A stretch of DNA of 64,000 nt, from assembly GCF_003432035.1 (NCBI RefSeq), contig NZ_QOHO01000023.1, positions 56,431 through 120,430 of the forward strand, written 5' to 3'. This stretch comes from Lacrimispora amygdalina. Lineage in GTDB: Bacteria; Bacillota; Clostridia; Lachnospirales; Lachnospiraceae. Of the stretch, positions 46,552-54,199 are shown in pieces; position 1 is the stretch's first letter, and each line of letters starts with the position of its first letter. The notes beneath the pieces were generated by a model. That model saw only the letters and a list, made by a program, of their open reading frames with translations, did not search any database and was not told the origin of the DNA. Position numbers and translations under genes: made by a program.

Positions 46552-46563
46552 TACATATATGTA
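46552..46563. promoter_or_regulatory. Candidate operator TACATATATGTA
   Basis: A perfect 12-nt palindrome immediately upstream of the -35. A related ACATATAT motif lies next to the promoter of the neighbouring membrane-protein gene (about 47181-47190). Confidence 0.45.
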
Positions 46564-46608
46564 AGAGATTCGCATTTTTTTTATTTTTCTTTTCTCTATT
46601 CAGGCAAA

Positions 46609-46653
46609 TAAAAAGCCCCATATAGGACTTTATATAAATGTCCTATATGGGGC
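46609..46653 (-). terminator. Terminator of the 129-residue membrane protein gene
   Basis: A perfect 14-bp stem GCCCCATATAGGAC / GTCCTATATGGGGC is followed on the minus strand by TTTTTATTT. It isolates the membrane-protein gene from the RiPP operon. Confidence 0.85.
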
Positions 46654-46702
46654 AGCGTACCGAAATGAATATCCCTGTCTTCTTTATTGATTAAAAATAA
46701 TT

Positions 46703-47092
46703 TTAACGATTATTATTTCTCATATGCAATATCCCTCCCTCAATAACAAACAGTCCGTTCCTGCTTCTCATTACAGAGTAATACTCCTTTTCATTTCCAG
46801 ATAAACCATATGCAATCTGAACCGTTTTCCAGTTGCTCCTGTATAAATTACCTACTTTAACAACCTCGGGAATACGTTCTGTTCTGCTGACCTCAACCAT
46901 ATTTTTATTATGTATCATATCGATATAATTATATCTGGTTACGGTTATGGACAAAATGAGTCCCATGAGTAAAAAACCGGACAGTCCGGTGAGCATCAGC
47001 CAGTCCCGTCCAAGAAAGAATAAAACAAAAAGCAGAAGCATAACCACTAAATACAAAACTCCATAAACTGTAATCCCAACAATATTTGTCAT
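46703..47092 (-). CDS. Small membrane protein next to the RiPP operon
   Basis: A 129-residue protein with two membrane helices (about residues 8-28 and 32-52) and a basic soluble C-terminal domain (NYIDMIHNKNMVEVSRTERI ... GGILHMRNNNR). I do not recognise a family. It is AT-rich like the RiPP genes, has its own promoter and terminator, and shares the ACATATAT motif with the RiPP promoter. Immunity or regulation are possible roles, as inference only. Confidence 0.65.
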   Translation of the reverse strand: MTNIVGITVYGVLYLVVMLLLFVLFFLGRDWLMLTGLSGFLLMGLILSITVTRYNYIDMIHNKNMVEVSRTERIPEVVKVGNLYRSNWKTVQIAYGLSGNEKEYYSVMRSRNGLFVIEGGILHMRNNNR

Positions 47093-47150
47093 ATAGTTTC
47101 CCCCAGGATCAAATCATAATCAAGCTATGGTTCAATGGATATCTGATTAA

Positions 47151-47179
47151 ATTATACCATATATTACCTTAAAATAACA
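47151..47179 (-). promoter_or_regulatory. Promoter of the small membrane protein gene
   Basis: On the minus strand TGTTAT, 17-nt spacer and perfect TATAAT, about 60 nt before the start codon. ACATATAT lies just upstream. Confidence 0.5.
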
Positions 47180-47294
47180 GATATATGTGATAAAATAAGT
47201 CATTCTGTCTATTTTTTAAGTGCAAATGATAATATGTATCGTTTGGAAAACATAACTAAATAATAATGTTTATTTTAATCTTTCTTCTTTCTAA

Positions 47295-47334
47295 ACAAAA
47301 AAACAGGTGAAGATTAACCAGACATATCTTCACC
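47295..47334 (-). terminator. Terminator of the MMPL operon
   Basis: On the minus strand GGTGAAGAT / ATCTTCACC (9 bp) is followed by TGTTTTTTTG, 30 nt after the coiled-coil gene stop. The rest of 47093-47294 holds the promoter noted at 47151. Confidence 0.85.
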
Positions 47335-47363
47335 CGTCTCATTAAACAATTCCATCTGTTTTC

Positions 47364-49481
47364 TTAACTAAAAATCCCCGTAACTGCATTCCAGATCTTT
47401 GCAAACACATTCTTCACTCGCTGCCATACTCCCACATCCACAGCAGCAGGTTCAATATCAACTGCATTATCATTCACATCATCTTCCGATATTTCCTCTG
47501 ATCTTAAGATTATCTGAATACTGGAAGGAGTTGGATTCTTATCCGATGTAAAGGATACCATTTTATCATCTAAGTTCATTTCCAGAAGATTACTGTCATC
47601 TGCAATCTTATCCAGCTTCTCATCCATACTGTCCCTGATGCTCTCATTCGCCCCTTTCAGTTTCCCTGTGGTAGTTGAGGTATCCGCCGCCTTACCCAGA
47701 ATATCAATCAATCCGTTTAAGGTATCCTTCGTGCCGCCTTCTACTGAACCCCGGTTGTTTTTTATGGTATTTTGAACACTCCGAAACAGGGAAATTACCT
47801 GATTGGTGGACGAACTGATCTGCTCTACAGAAGCCGCAGTATCATCAAGCATTAAATCAAAGGCCGCTTTATTGTCATTTTTTGTTTTATTTAAGCTGAC
47901 CACATCTCCGATTGTAGTATCAATATCATATGAAATGGAAGCAAGCTTGCTGACAACTGCCTTGCTGTCCTTAACTCCGCCTTCCACATCAATTCCGGAT
48001 ATTGTATATCGTACACTGGATAAAATGTTGTTCATGGAGTTTAAGATTTTGGATAAAACAGCTGCTGTCTGTACCAGCGTAGCAGCATTGGGATCGCTTA
48101 TTCCGGCGGCTGCGACCGATTGCAGCTGGGCGCGCAGCTTTGCTACCGCATCTGCACCCAATGAAAATTCCAGGTCATCTAATACATCATTCATATCACT
48201 CATAAGCTGCTGCATACTCTCTGCCTGCTTTTTTAAATCATCCTCACTTAACGCCTGGGATGGAGACGCTGTTGAACCAAGCTTTTTTAAAACAGCCTGA
48301 ATTCCATCCAGCTGCTGTTCAATATCTTTGATTTCTTCTGTGATCTGGTTCGCATCAGATTCCTCCAGACCGTTTTGCAGATCACCCAGGGAATCTTTTA
48401 AATCTCTTAATGATGAAGATAAATTATAGAAGTCTTCTCCGGAATCCTGAAGTGTCTCCACCAGAGTATTCACTTTGTTATTCACATCATCAAGTCCCTG
48501 TTTATTAGCCTTAATGTCCGGCGCAAGCTGGCTGATCTTCTGATTTGCAGCCTCCAGGCCATCTATACTTGCATCTGTATTGGAAATAATCTCGTCTTTT
48601 GATGCATCAAAATTTTCTCTTGCACCCTGCAGCTGGCTAAGACCTTTTTTTGTAACATTCATACCATCACTGATGTTGTGCAGCGTATCAAGCATTTCAT
48701 TCATACCATCCAACAATTCATCTGCGGAATCCTTAAATGTATCCTTTGCTTCTTTCACATCGGCAATATCACTGATCTGATCCAGAGTTCCCGGAACCAT
48801 CATCATAATAATCCCGCTGGATTCAAAATCATGGGAACTTATTTCAATGTGAAATGTCTTTTTCTGACCTGGTACTGCCGCAAACAGAACAGCTTTATAG
48901 GTACCAATGGACTGGATCTGCGCTCCGGGCGCTTCAACAGAATTAACATCTTCCATATCTACCATAGTTGCAACCTGTAAAAGCATGTTGTTTTGATAAT
49001 ACACATTGGCATTCTTATTGGGAATGCAGTCTACATCTATCTCTACAAGCCCATCCGCATGCAGCAGGTCCTGGGCTTCTTTTGGCACACCGTTTAATTT
49101 ATAAGAAATATCAAAATCCCAGGGAAGAACTACTTCGCCGTTATTTAACTGACATTCATAATAGAAGCGGTCCTTGGCATCCTCTGGAAGCTGCCAGATC
49201 ACTGTGTCTCCGTCAATTACAGGCTTGGCGTAATTTGACATATTGGTAATATCGTTATAAGTTCCATAATCAGAAAAGGTACGAATTCCGTTTAGAGTTA
49301 CTCCTTTTACCACACTGCTGTTTGTTTCTTTTCCGTAATAATCCAGATTTACATACAGAGTTTCATCAGTGGAAACGGCTGGCGGACCAGCGTAACTATT
49401 TCCCGCCATATTTATACAGATCATTGAAGTGATTAATGCTGCTGCCGTCAGCCGGTAAGCTGTGCTCCATTTACTCTTCAT
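47364..49481 (-). CDS. Secreted coiled-coil protein paired with the MMPL transporter
   Basis: A 705-residue exported protein with a signal peptide (to about residue 31, ...GNSYA). Residues 32-245 form a beta-rich domain. Residues 250-620 are heptad-rich coiled coil (DELLDGMNEMLDTLHNISDG, NNKVNTLVETLQDSGEDFYN) with a low-complexity break, and the C-terminus is amphipathic (WQRVKNVFAKIWNAVTGIFS). It recalls YhgE/Pip-like or adaptor-type coiled-coil partners of RND pumps. Its ATG overlaps the transporter stop, so they are co-translated and likely form one envelope complex. Exact family not recognised. Confidence 0.78.
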   Translation of the reverse strand: MKSKWSTAYRLTAAALITSMICINMAGNSYAGPPAVSTDETLYVNLDYYGKETNSSVVKGVTLNGIRTFSDYGTYNDITNMSNYAKPVIDGDTVIWQLPEDAKDRFYYECQLNNGEVVLPWDFDISYKLNGVPKEAQDLLHADGLVEIDVDCIPNKNANVYYQNNMLLQVATMVDMEDVNSVEAPGAQIQSIGTYKAVLFAAVPGQKKTFHIEISSHDFESSGIIMMMVPGTLDQISDIADVKEAKDTFKDSADELLDGMNEMLDTLHNISDGMNVTKKGLSQLQGARENFDASKDEIISNTDASIDGLEAANQKISQLAPDIKANKQGLDDVNNKVNTLVETLQDSGEDFYNLSSSLRDLKDSLGDLQNGLEESDANQITEEIKDIEQQLDGIQAVLKKLGSTASPSQALSEDDLKKQAESMQQLMSDMNDVLDDLEFSLGADAVAKLRAQLQSVAAAGISDPNAATLVQTAAVLSKILNSMNNILSSVRYTISGIDVEGGVKDSKAVVSKLASISYDIDTTIGDVVSLNKTKNDNKAAFDLMLDDTAASVEQISSSTNQVISLFRSVQNTIKNNRGSVEGGTKDTLNGLIDILGKAADTSTTTGKLKGANESIRDSMDEKLDKIADDSNLLEMNLDDKMVSFTSDKNPTPSSIQIILRSEEISEDDVNDNAVDIEPAAVDVGVWQRVKNVFAKIWNAVTGIFS

Positions 49482-51798
49482 TGCTTTTCACTTCCTCCTT
49501 TTCCTGCTTCTTATCTTCTGTCTTTCTATCCTGCCTACTCTCTTTTTCACCGGATTTTGCCTTCTTCTGTTCCAACTGTTCTTTCTTCTGTTCCGACTTT
49601 TCTTTCTTCTTTTGTATCCGGTCCGCTTTGAATGCTTTTTTCTTTTCAATAACAGCTAAATGGGCAGCAACAATCTTCTGCCTCTTTCCTTCCTCCCACA
49701 TTAACACAGGATCTGCCATTGTCAGAAGAACTGGTAACAAAAACAATACCATGATTACACTGATAAAAGCTCCCCGGCCAATTAAATGCCCAAGACCTGC
49801 GATCGCGGATACCGAAGAGATAAAATATAAACCGTACCCTACGATGGTTAAAATCGTTCCTGAAGTCAGAATGGAAAGCGCACTTTTGGATACGGTGTGC
49901 TTAATCGCTCTTGCCTTTTCCGGATACTTTTTCTTCATATCCATATAATTATTAGTCATCAGAATGGAATAATCCACCGTTGCTCCCAGCTGAAGGCAGC
50001 TGACGATAATATATCCCAGATACAAAATATCCTCTCCTGTAAAATAAGGAATTGCAAAGTTGAAAAATACGGCTACTTCTATGGGAATCAAAACAATAAC
50101 AGGTATAATCAGTGACCGGAATGTAATCATAACCACCAGCCCTACTCCCAATATGGAAAGAATATTTACAAAGTTATAATCTTCTGTGATGATTGACTTG
50201 ATATTCTGGGTAGATGGGATTACCCCTGTTATATAAGCTCCTTCCGGATAATACTTATTTACGATGGAACTGATCTCATCCGAACACTGGAATGCAAAAT
50301 CACTTTCATCGGAAGATTTTACATAGATCATGATTCTGCTGTAATCTTTTGTGTGCATCAGGCTGGTGATGCTTTTTGGTATGATCGTTTCCGGAATTCC
50401 ATCTGGTAAGGTGCCTGCCAAAGATGTGGCAGATCTTACATAGTCGAGATCCTTCAGTTCATCCGTTAAATTCTTTTCCGTTACCATTTTGGTATTGGGT
50501 ACCACTGCAAGGATTAAATTACTCTTTCCAAAACGGCTGTTAATCTGCTGCTCATCATGGTATACCCTGGTACCGGGACTGGATCCAAGTGCGCCGTTAC
50601 CGAACGTAAATGCATTCATATTCTGGGCTACGAAAGCCGGTATTATAAGAAGTGCTATTGCAGTCAGAACGCCATAACGCACTTTATGTACAAGAATACC
50701 TAGTCCATGGAACGACGGCATAAAAGAACGGTGCTCTGTCTTTTTAATTCTGTCTCCCCAGCGAAGCAAAAGAGATGGCATTAAAAACAGCACGGTTATA
50801 AGGCTGATAACAATTCCCTTTGCAAGTACAAATCCCAAATCCCGTCCAATGGAGAAACGCATCAGCATCAGAACCAGGAAACCGATAATTGTTGTTGCTC
50901 CGCTTGCAAGAATAGAGGGAATGGATTTGTGAAGTGCATTGGTAATCGCAGTCACCGGATCATCCCCTTTTTCCCGCTCCTTTGTAAAACTGTCCAGAAG
51001 GAAAACTGAATAATCCATAGCTACTGCCAGCTGTAAAATCGCTGCCACGCTGAACGTAATAAATGAAATCGTGCCTATAACCAGGTTGGTTCCCATATTA
51101 ATGATAATTGCGATACCCATAATCATCAAAAAGAGAAATGGCTCAAACCATGAGGTCGTTGTTGCACACAAGACCAGTGCAATCATGATTACTCCCATCG
51201 CCATGGCAATGCTGATCTCCCTGGTAAGAGTTTCATTTAATGATTTATTCTGAACTGCAGATCCCATAAAATAGCCTTTGTCACCTGTCATCTTCTGCAT
51301 CTGGCTGATGGCCGATTTCGTAAGACTGCTGGAATCGCCTTTCTTAAATATGATATCCATCACAGCATAATTGTCTTTATAGTAGTCCTGGATATCATCG
51401 TAATTAATAAAAATATTCGCTTTATAAACATCGGTGGTGGTATCAGCCCACATCACCATATCCACGCCGTCTATCGCTGCAATCCGGTCTTTGTAGGCCT
51501 TCGCTTCGTACAGCGTAACCGGTCCAACCATCACCCTTGCCGTACCAGGATAACCAAATTCTTCTTCCATAACATTAAGTCCTTTTTTAGCAGGAGCCCA
51601 GTCCGGAAGGTATTCGCTTAAATCATAATTGACGTGAACAAAGCAGGCGCAGACAGCAGATATAATCACTGCCAGTGCAAAGAACTTTTCTATTCGTCTG
51701 CCGTTCTTAACAATCAGCTCGATGAGCCCTGAATGTCTTTTTTTCGGCCTGCTTTCATGAATCTGCTTGTTTTTTTCTTTTGTTTTCACTGTCCTCAC
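49471..51798 (-). CDS. MMPL/RND-family transporter
   Basis: A 775-residue, 12-helix pump with two large extracytoplasmic loops and a Lys/Glu-rich cytoplasmic tail of about 60 residues. RND hallmarks are in the fourth and tenth helices: LQLAVAMDYSVFLLDSFTKE and LQLGATVDYSILMTNNYMDM, with the proton-relay Asp in each. MMPL proteins export lipids, siderophores or peptides. The gene precedes, and overlaps by 11 nt, the coiled-coil partner. Substrate is unknown. Confidence 0.92.
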   Translation of the reverse strand: MRTVKTKEKNKQIHESRPKKRHSGLIELIVKNGRRIEKFFALAVIISAVCACFVHVNYDLSEYLPDWAPAKKGLNVMEEEFGYPGTARVMVGPVTLYEAKAYKDRIAAIDGVDMVMWADTTTDVYKANIFINYDDIQDYYKDNYAVMDIIFKKGDSSSLTKSAISQMQKMTGDKGYFMGSAVQNKSLNETLTREISIAMAMGVIMIALVLCATTTSWFEPFLFLMIMGIAIIINMGTNLVIGTISFITFSVAAILQLAVAMDYSVFLLDSFTKEREKGDDPVTAITNALHKSIPSILASGATTIIGFLVLMLMRFSIGRDLGFVLAKGIVISLITVLFLMPSLLLRWGDRIKKTEHRSFMPSFHGLGILVHKVRYGVLTAIALLIIPAFVAQNMNAFTFGNGALGSSPGTRVYHDEQQINSRFGKSNLILAVVPNTKMVTEKNLTDELKDLDYVRSATSLAGTLPDGIPETIIPKSITSLMHTKDYSRIMIYVKSSDESDFAFQCSDEISSIVNKYYPEGAYITGVIPSTQNIKSIITEDYNFVNILSILGVGLVVMITFRSLIIPVIVLIPIEVAVFFNFAIPYFTGEDILYLGYIIVSCLQLGATVDYSILMTNNYMDMKKKYPEKARAIKHTVSKSALSILTSGTILTIVGYGLYFISSVSAIAGLGHLIGRGAFISVIMVLFLLPVLLTMADPVLMWEEGKRQKIVAAHLAVIEKKKAFKADRIQKKKEKSEQKKEQLEQKKAKSGEKESRQDRKTEDKKQEKEEVKSNEE

Positions 51799-51910
51799 CC
51801 TTTTTTCGTCTTTTCAGTGTATACAATAATACCAATTTCTAGTTTTGTAATTATACAATCTGTTTAAGTTGAATGATTTTTCGACAAAATTCCAAATATG
51901 TCTAAACATA

Positions 51911-51939
51911 TTGTCATTTTTTATCACTTAGGGTATAAT
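51911..51939 (+). promoter_or_regulatory. Promoter of the DUF5688 gene
   Basis: TTGTCA (51911-51916), 17-nt spacer, perfect TATAAT (51934-51939). It leaves an untranslated leader of about 115 nt before ATG at 52060, in which I see no riboswitch. Confidence 0.7.
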
Positions 51940-52059
51940 GGATTTAATTTTATTGCTTACCTGTCTGCAATTTCTATTCATCATTTTTAATTCCCATTTT
52001 TCAACTGCTGTATATCGCATCAGGCGATTTACATAAATCAAATCTAAGGAGGTATACAC

Positions 52060-53025
52060 ATGGTATACGAACAATTTCAAAAAGCAGTAAAGGAATCACT
52101 GGAAGAACGCTTAGGCTCTGGCTACTGCCTGTCTCTTCAGACAGTTACAAAGAACAACGGACTTACTCTTGACGGCATCTGTATCGGAAAAGCACAGGAA
52201 CACACGGCTCCAGCTATTTATCTTCAGACTTTCTATGATACATACCAAAAAGGAAAACCCCTGCCGCAAATTCTGGATGAGATTATAGAATTATACAGGA
52301 CTCATCATTTACCGGAGGATAGTTTTATAGAAGAACTCCACTCAGAAATTCCATTAACAGACCGGATCATTTTCCGCCTCATCAATGAATCCGCCAATCG
52401 CTCTCTTCTTTTGGATCTCCCCCACTTATCTTATCCAGATCTGGATTTATCACTGATCTTCTGCCTGTCTCTGAACAAAAGTGACGATCAGCTTCTTACA
52501 GCTCTTATCCACAATTCCCATCAGAAATTATGGAACTTATCCACCGAAGATTTATACCTGGCTGCCAAAACTAACACTCCCCGCTTATTTCCCGCCCGAA
52601 TCAGTTCTCTTATGGATGTGATAAAGGAGATCACCATGAAGGCTTCCGACACAGAAATAAAAGAAGAGGACTGGGCCGGGTTGTTTGAACCCTCGCCTTT
52701 GTCCCCTCCCATGTATGTCCTCACCAACACCTTTGGTGCCCATGGAGCAGCCTGCATGTTCTATGAAGGCATATTAAAAGACTTCGCAGAACGCACAGAC
52801 GGCGATTTAATTATTCTGCCCTCCAGCATTCACGAAGTCTTAATGATCCCATACAGCAGCCAGATATCCTATGAGGAACTGGCACAAACCGTCTTCTCCA
52901 TCAACCAGGAAGAGGTTGCAAAGGAAGACCGTCTCTCCAATCATATCTATCATTATTCCAAATCACAGAATCATCTGTCCATTGCTTTTACTTCTTCTTT
53001 CCCAATCGGAACAATGAATCCATAA
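52060..53025 (+). CDS. DUF5688-like protein
   Basis: A 321-residue cytoplasmic protein with AAGGAGG before the ATG. The order FQKAVKESLEERLG, TKNNGLTLDGICI, PAIYLQTFYDTYQKGKPL and a C-terminal MYVLTNTFGAHGAACMFYEG block followed by LIILPSSIHEVLMIP resembles DUF5688, a family abundant in Lachnospiraceae. Assignment is from memory; function is unknown. Its last 38 nt overlap the convergent ThrE-type gene. Confidence 0.75.
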   Translation: MVYEQFQKAVKESLEERLGSGYCLSLQTVTKNNGLTLDGICIGKAQEHTAPAIYLQTFYDTYQKGKPLPQILDEIIELYRTHHLPEDSFIEELHSEIPLTDRIIFRLINESANRSLLLDLPHLSYPDLDLSLIFCLSLNKSDDQLLTALIHNSHQKLWNLSTEDLYLAAKTNTPRLFPARISSLMDVIKEITMKASDTEIKEEDWAGLFEPSPLSPPMYVLTNTFGAHGAACMFYEGILKDFAERTDGDLIILPSSIHEVLMIPYSSQISYEELAQTVFSINQEEVAKEDRLSNHIYHYSKSQNHLSIAFTSSFPIGTMNP

Positions 53026-53407
53026 TAAAAATTGCCATGGCAATGGCACCTGAAATCTGCAGCGTCTCCACCAGATAATGGCTGGAAAGCACCGGATCAT
53101 TGCTGATTACATAGGATACGCTTCGGTAAATGGACGCACCGGGCACCGAAGGAAGAATCCCGGCAACCAAAAACACGGTGACCGGTGCTTTACATACCCT
53201 GGCTGCAATATGACTGAACAGCGCCACCAATAGAGTAGATAAAAAGGCCGCAGCTATGACCGAACCGGCTGCGGCCTGTACAAGAAGGTACACCAGCCAG
53301 CCCACGGCTCCGATTGCGCCTGATAAAGCCAGATACTTTTTGGGAAGCTCCAGTATCAGGGAAAAACTGATCACTGCAAAAAATGCTCCAACTGTCTGAA
53401 TCACCAT
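52988..53407 (-). CDS. Threonine/serine exporter, small (ThrE_2) subunit
   Basis: A 139-residue protein with four to five membrane helices (SGAIGAVGWLVYLLVQAAAG, FLVAGILPSVPGASIYRSVS). It matches the C-terminal half of ThrE, here encoded as a separate gene. Together with the next gene it is expected to export threonine/serine. Start overlaps the upstream gene stop by 7 nt. Confidence 0.85.
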   Translation of the reverse strand: MVIQTVGAFFAVISFSLILELPKKYLALSGAIGAVGWLVYLLVQAAAGSVIAAAFLSTLLVALFSHIAARVCKAPVTVFLVAGILPSVPGASIYRSVSYVISNDPVLSSHYLVETLQISGAIAMAIFIMDSLFRLGKKK

Positions 53408-54180
53408 ATCAGGTTACCTCCGGTCAGCCATTGATACAATCCCATACCAGCTCCCACTCCGGCCGCTACCGCCAGAGCAACCACCACCGCTTCCACAATT
53501 CTTGCTGTACCCGATGCATAATCACCGTTTAACGTATCGCGGATTGCTGTCGTAAAGATCACTCCCGGCACCAGCGGCATAATGGCACCGATTATAATAA
53601 TATCACTTTTTATACCGGGCAATGCCCACCGTTCAAGAAAAAGTGTTGTTAAGGCAATAAGAAAAGCGCAGAACGCATTGGCACAGAAATCATTTAAGCG
53701 AACCCTTACAGATGCTTCCATAGCCCCCGCTAACACGGCTCCGGTTATAGCAGCTGCCAGACAGTCTCTTGCGTTTCCGCCAAGAAGGAGTGTGAAAAAT
53801 ACAGCTACTCCCATAAAGCCCATATCCTTAAGCCTTTTATGAAACTGCACTGTTCCCCGGATCTCTTTCAGCCTGCCATATGCCTCTTCCACTGTCATAA
53901 GACCAGCGCAGAGCTTTCTGGATACATCATTTACCAGATAAACCCTGTTTAAATTGGTACTTCTTACATTCACCCTTCTTGCCACCGTAATAGCCTCAAT
54001 TGAGGGATCATTTAAGGACGCAAAAATGCCTGTGGAAAAAACAATCGCTTCTGCCGTATCCCGGCCTGCTTTTCTCAAAATGTGGTCAATGGTATCTTCC
54101 ACGCGAAAGATTTCCGCACCACTTATCAACATAATCTCACCTGCCAGAACTGCAGTTTCCACAAGCAGTTTATCATTCAT
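53401..54180 (-). CDS. Threonine/serine exporter, large (ThrE) subunit
   Basis: A 259-residue protein. A cytoplasmic N-terminal part (VLAGEIMLISGAEIFRVEDT, VFSTGIFASLNDPSIEAITV) precedes five membrane helices (IMPLVPGVIFTTAIRDTLNG). It is the ThrE/DUF1212 half of a split exporter. It lies 19 nt after feoB on the same strand, possibly on the same transcript. Confidence 0.87.
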   Translation of the reverse strand: MNDKLLVETAVLAGEIMLISGAEIFRVEDTIDHILRKAGRDTAEAIVFSTGIFASLNDPSIEAITVARRVNVRSTNLNRVYLVNDVSRKLCAGLMTVEEAYGRLKEIRGTVQFHKRLKDMGFMGVAVFFTLLLGGNARDCLAAAITGAVLAGAMEASVRVRLNDFCANAFCAFLIALTTLFLERWALPGIKSDIIIIGAIMPLVPGVIFTTAIRDTLNGDYASGTARIVEAVVVALAVAAGVGAGMGLYQWLTGGNLIW

Positions 54181-54199
54181 CGGTTTATCCTCTATCCAA

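Noticed and set aside
39887..47363. Attachment-site duplication of the tRNA-Arg 3' end
   Set aside because: I searched by eye through the island and its far edge and found no matching copy.
47803..48300. A 165-codon open frame on the plus strand
   Set aside because: It is antisense to the coiled-coil gene, has no ribosome site and mirrors the heptad repeats of the real gene.
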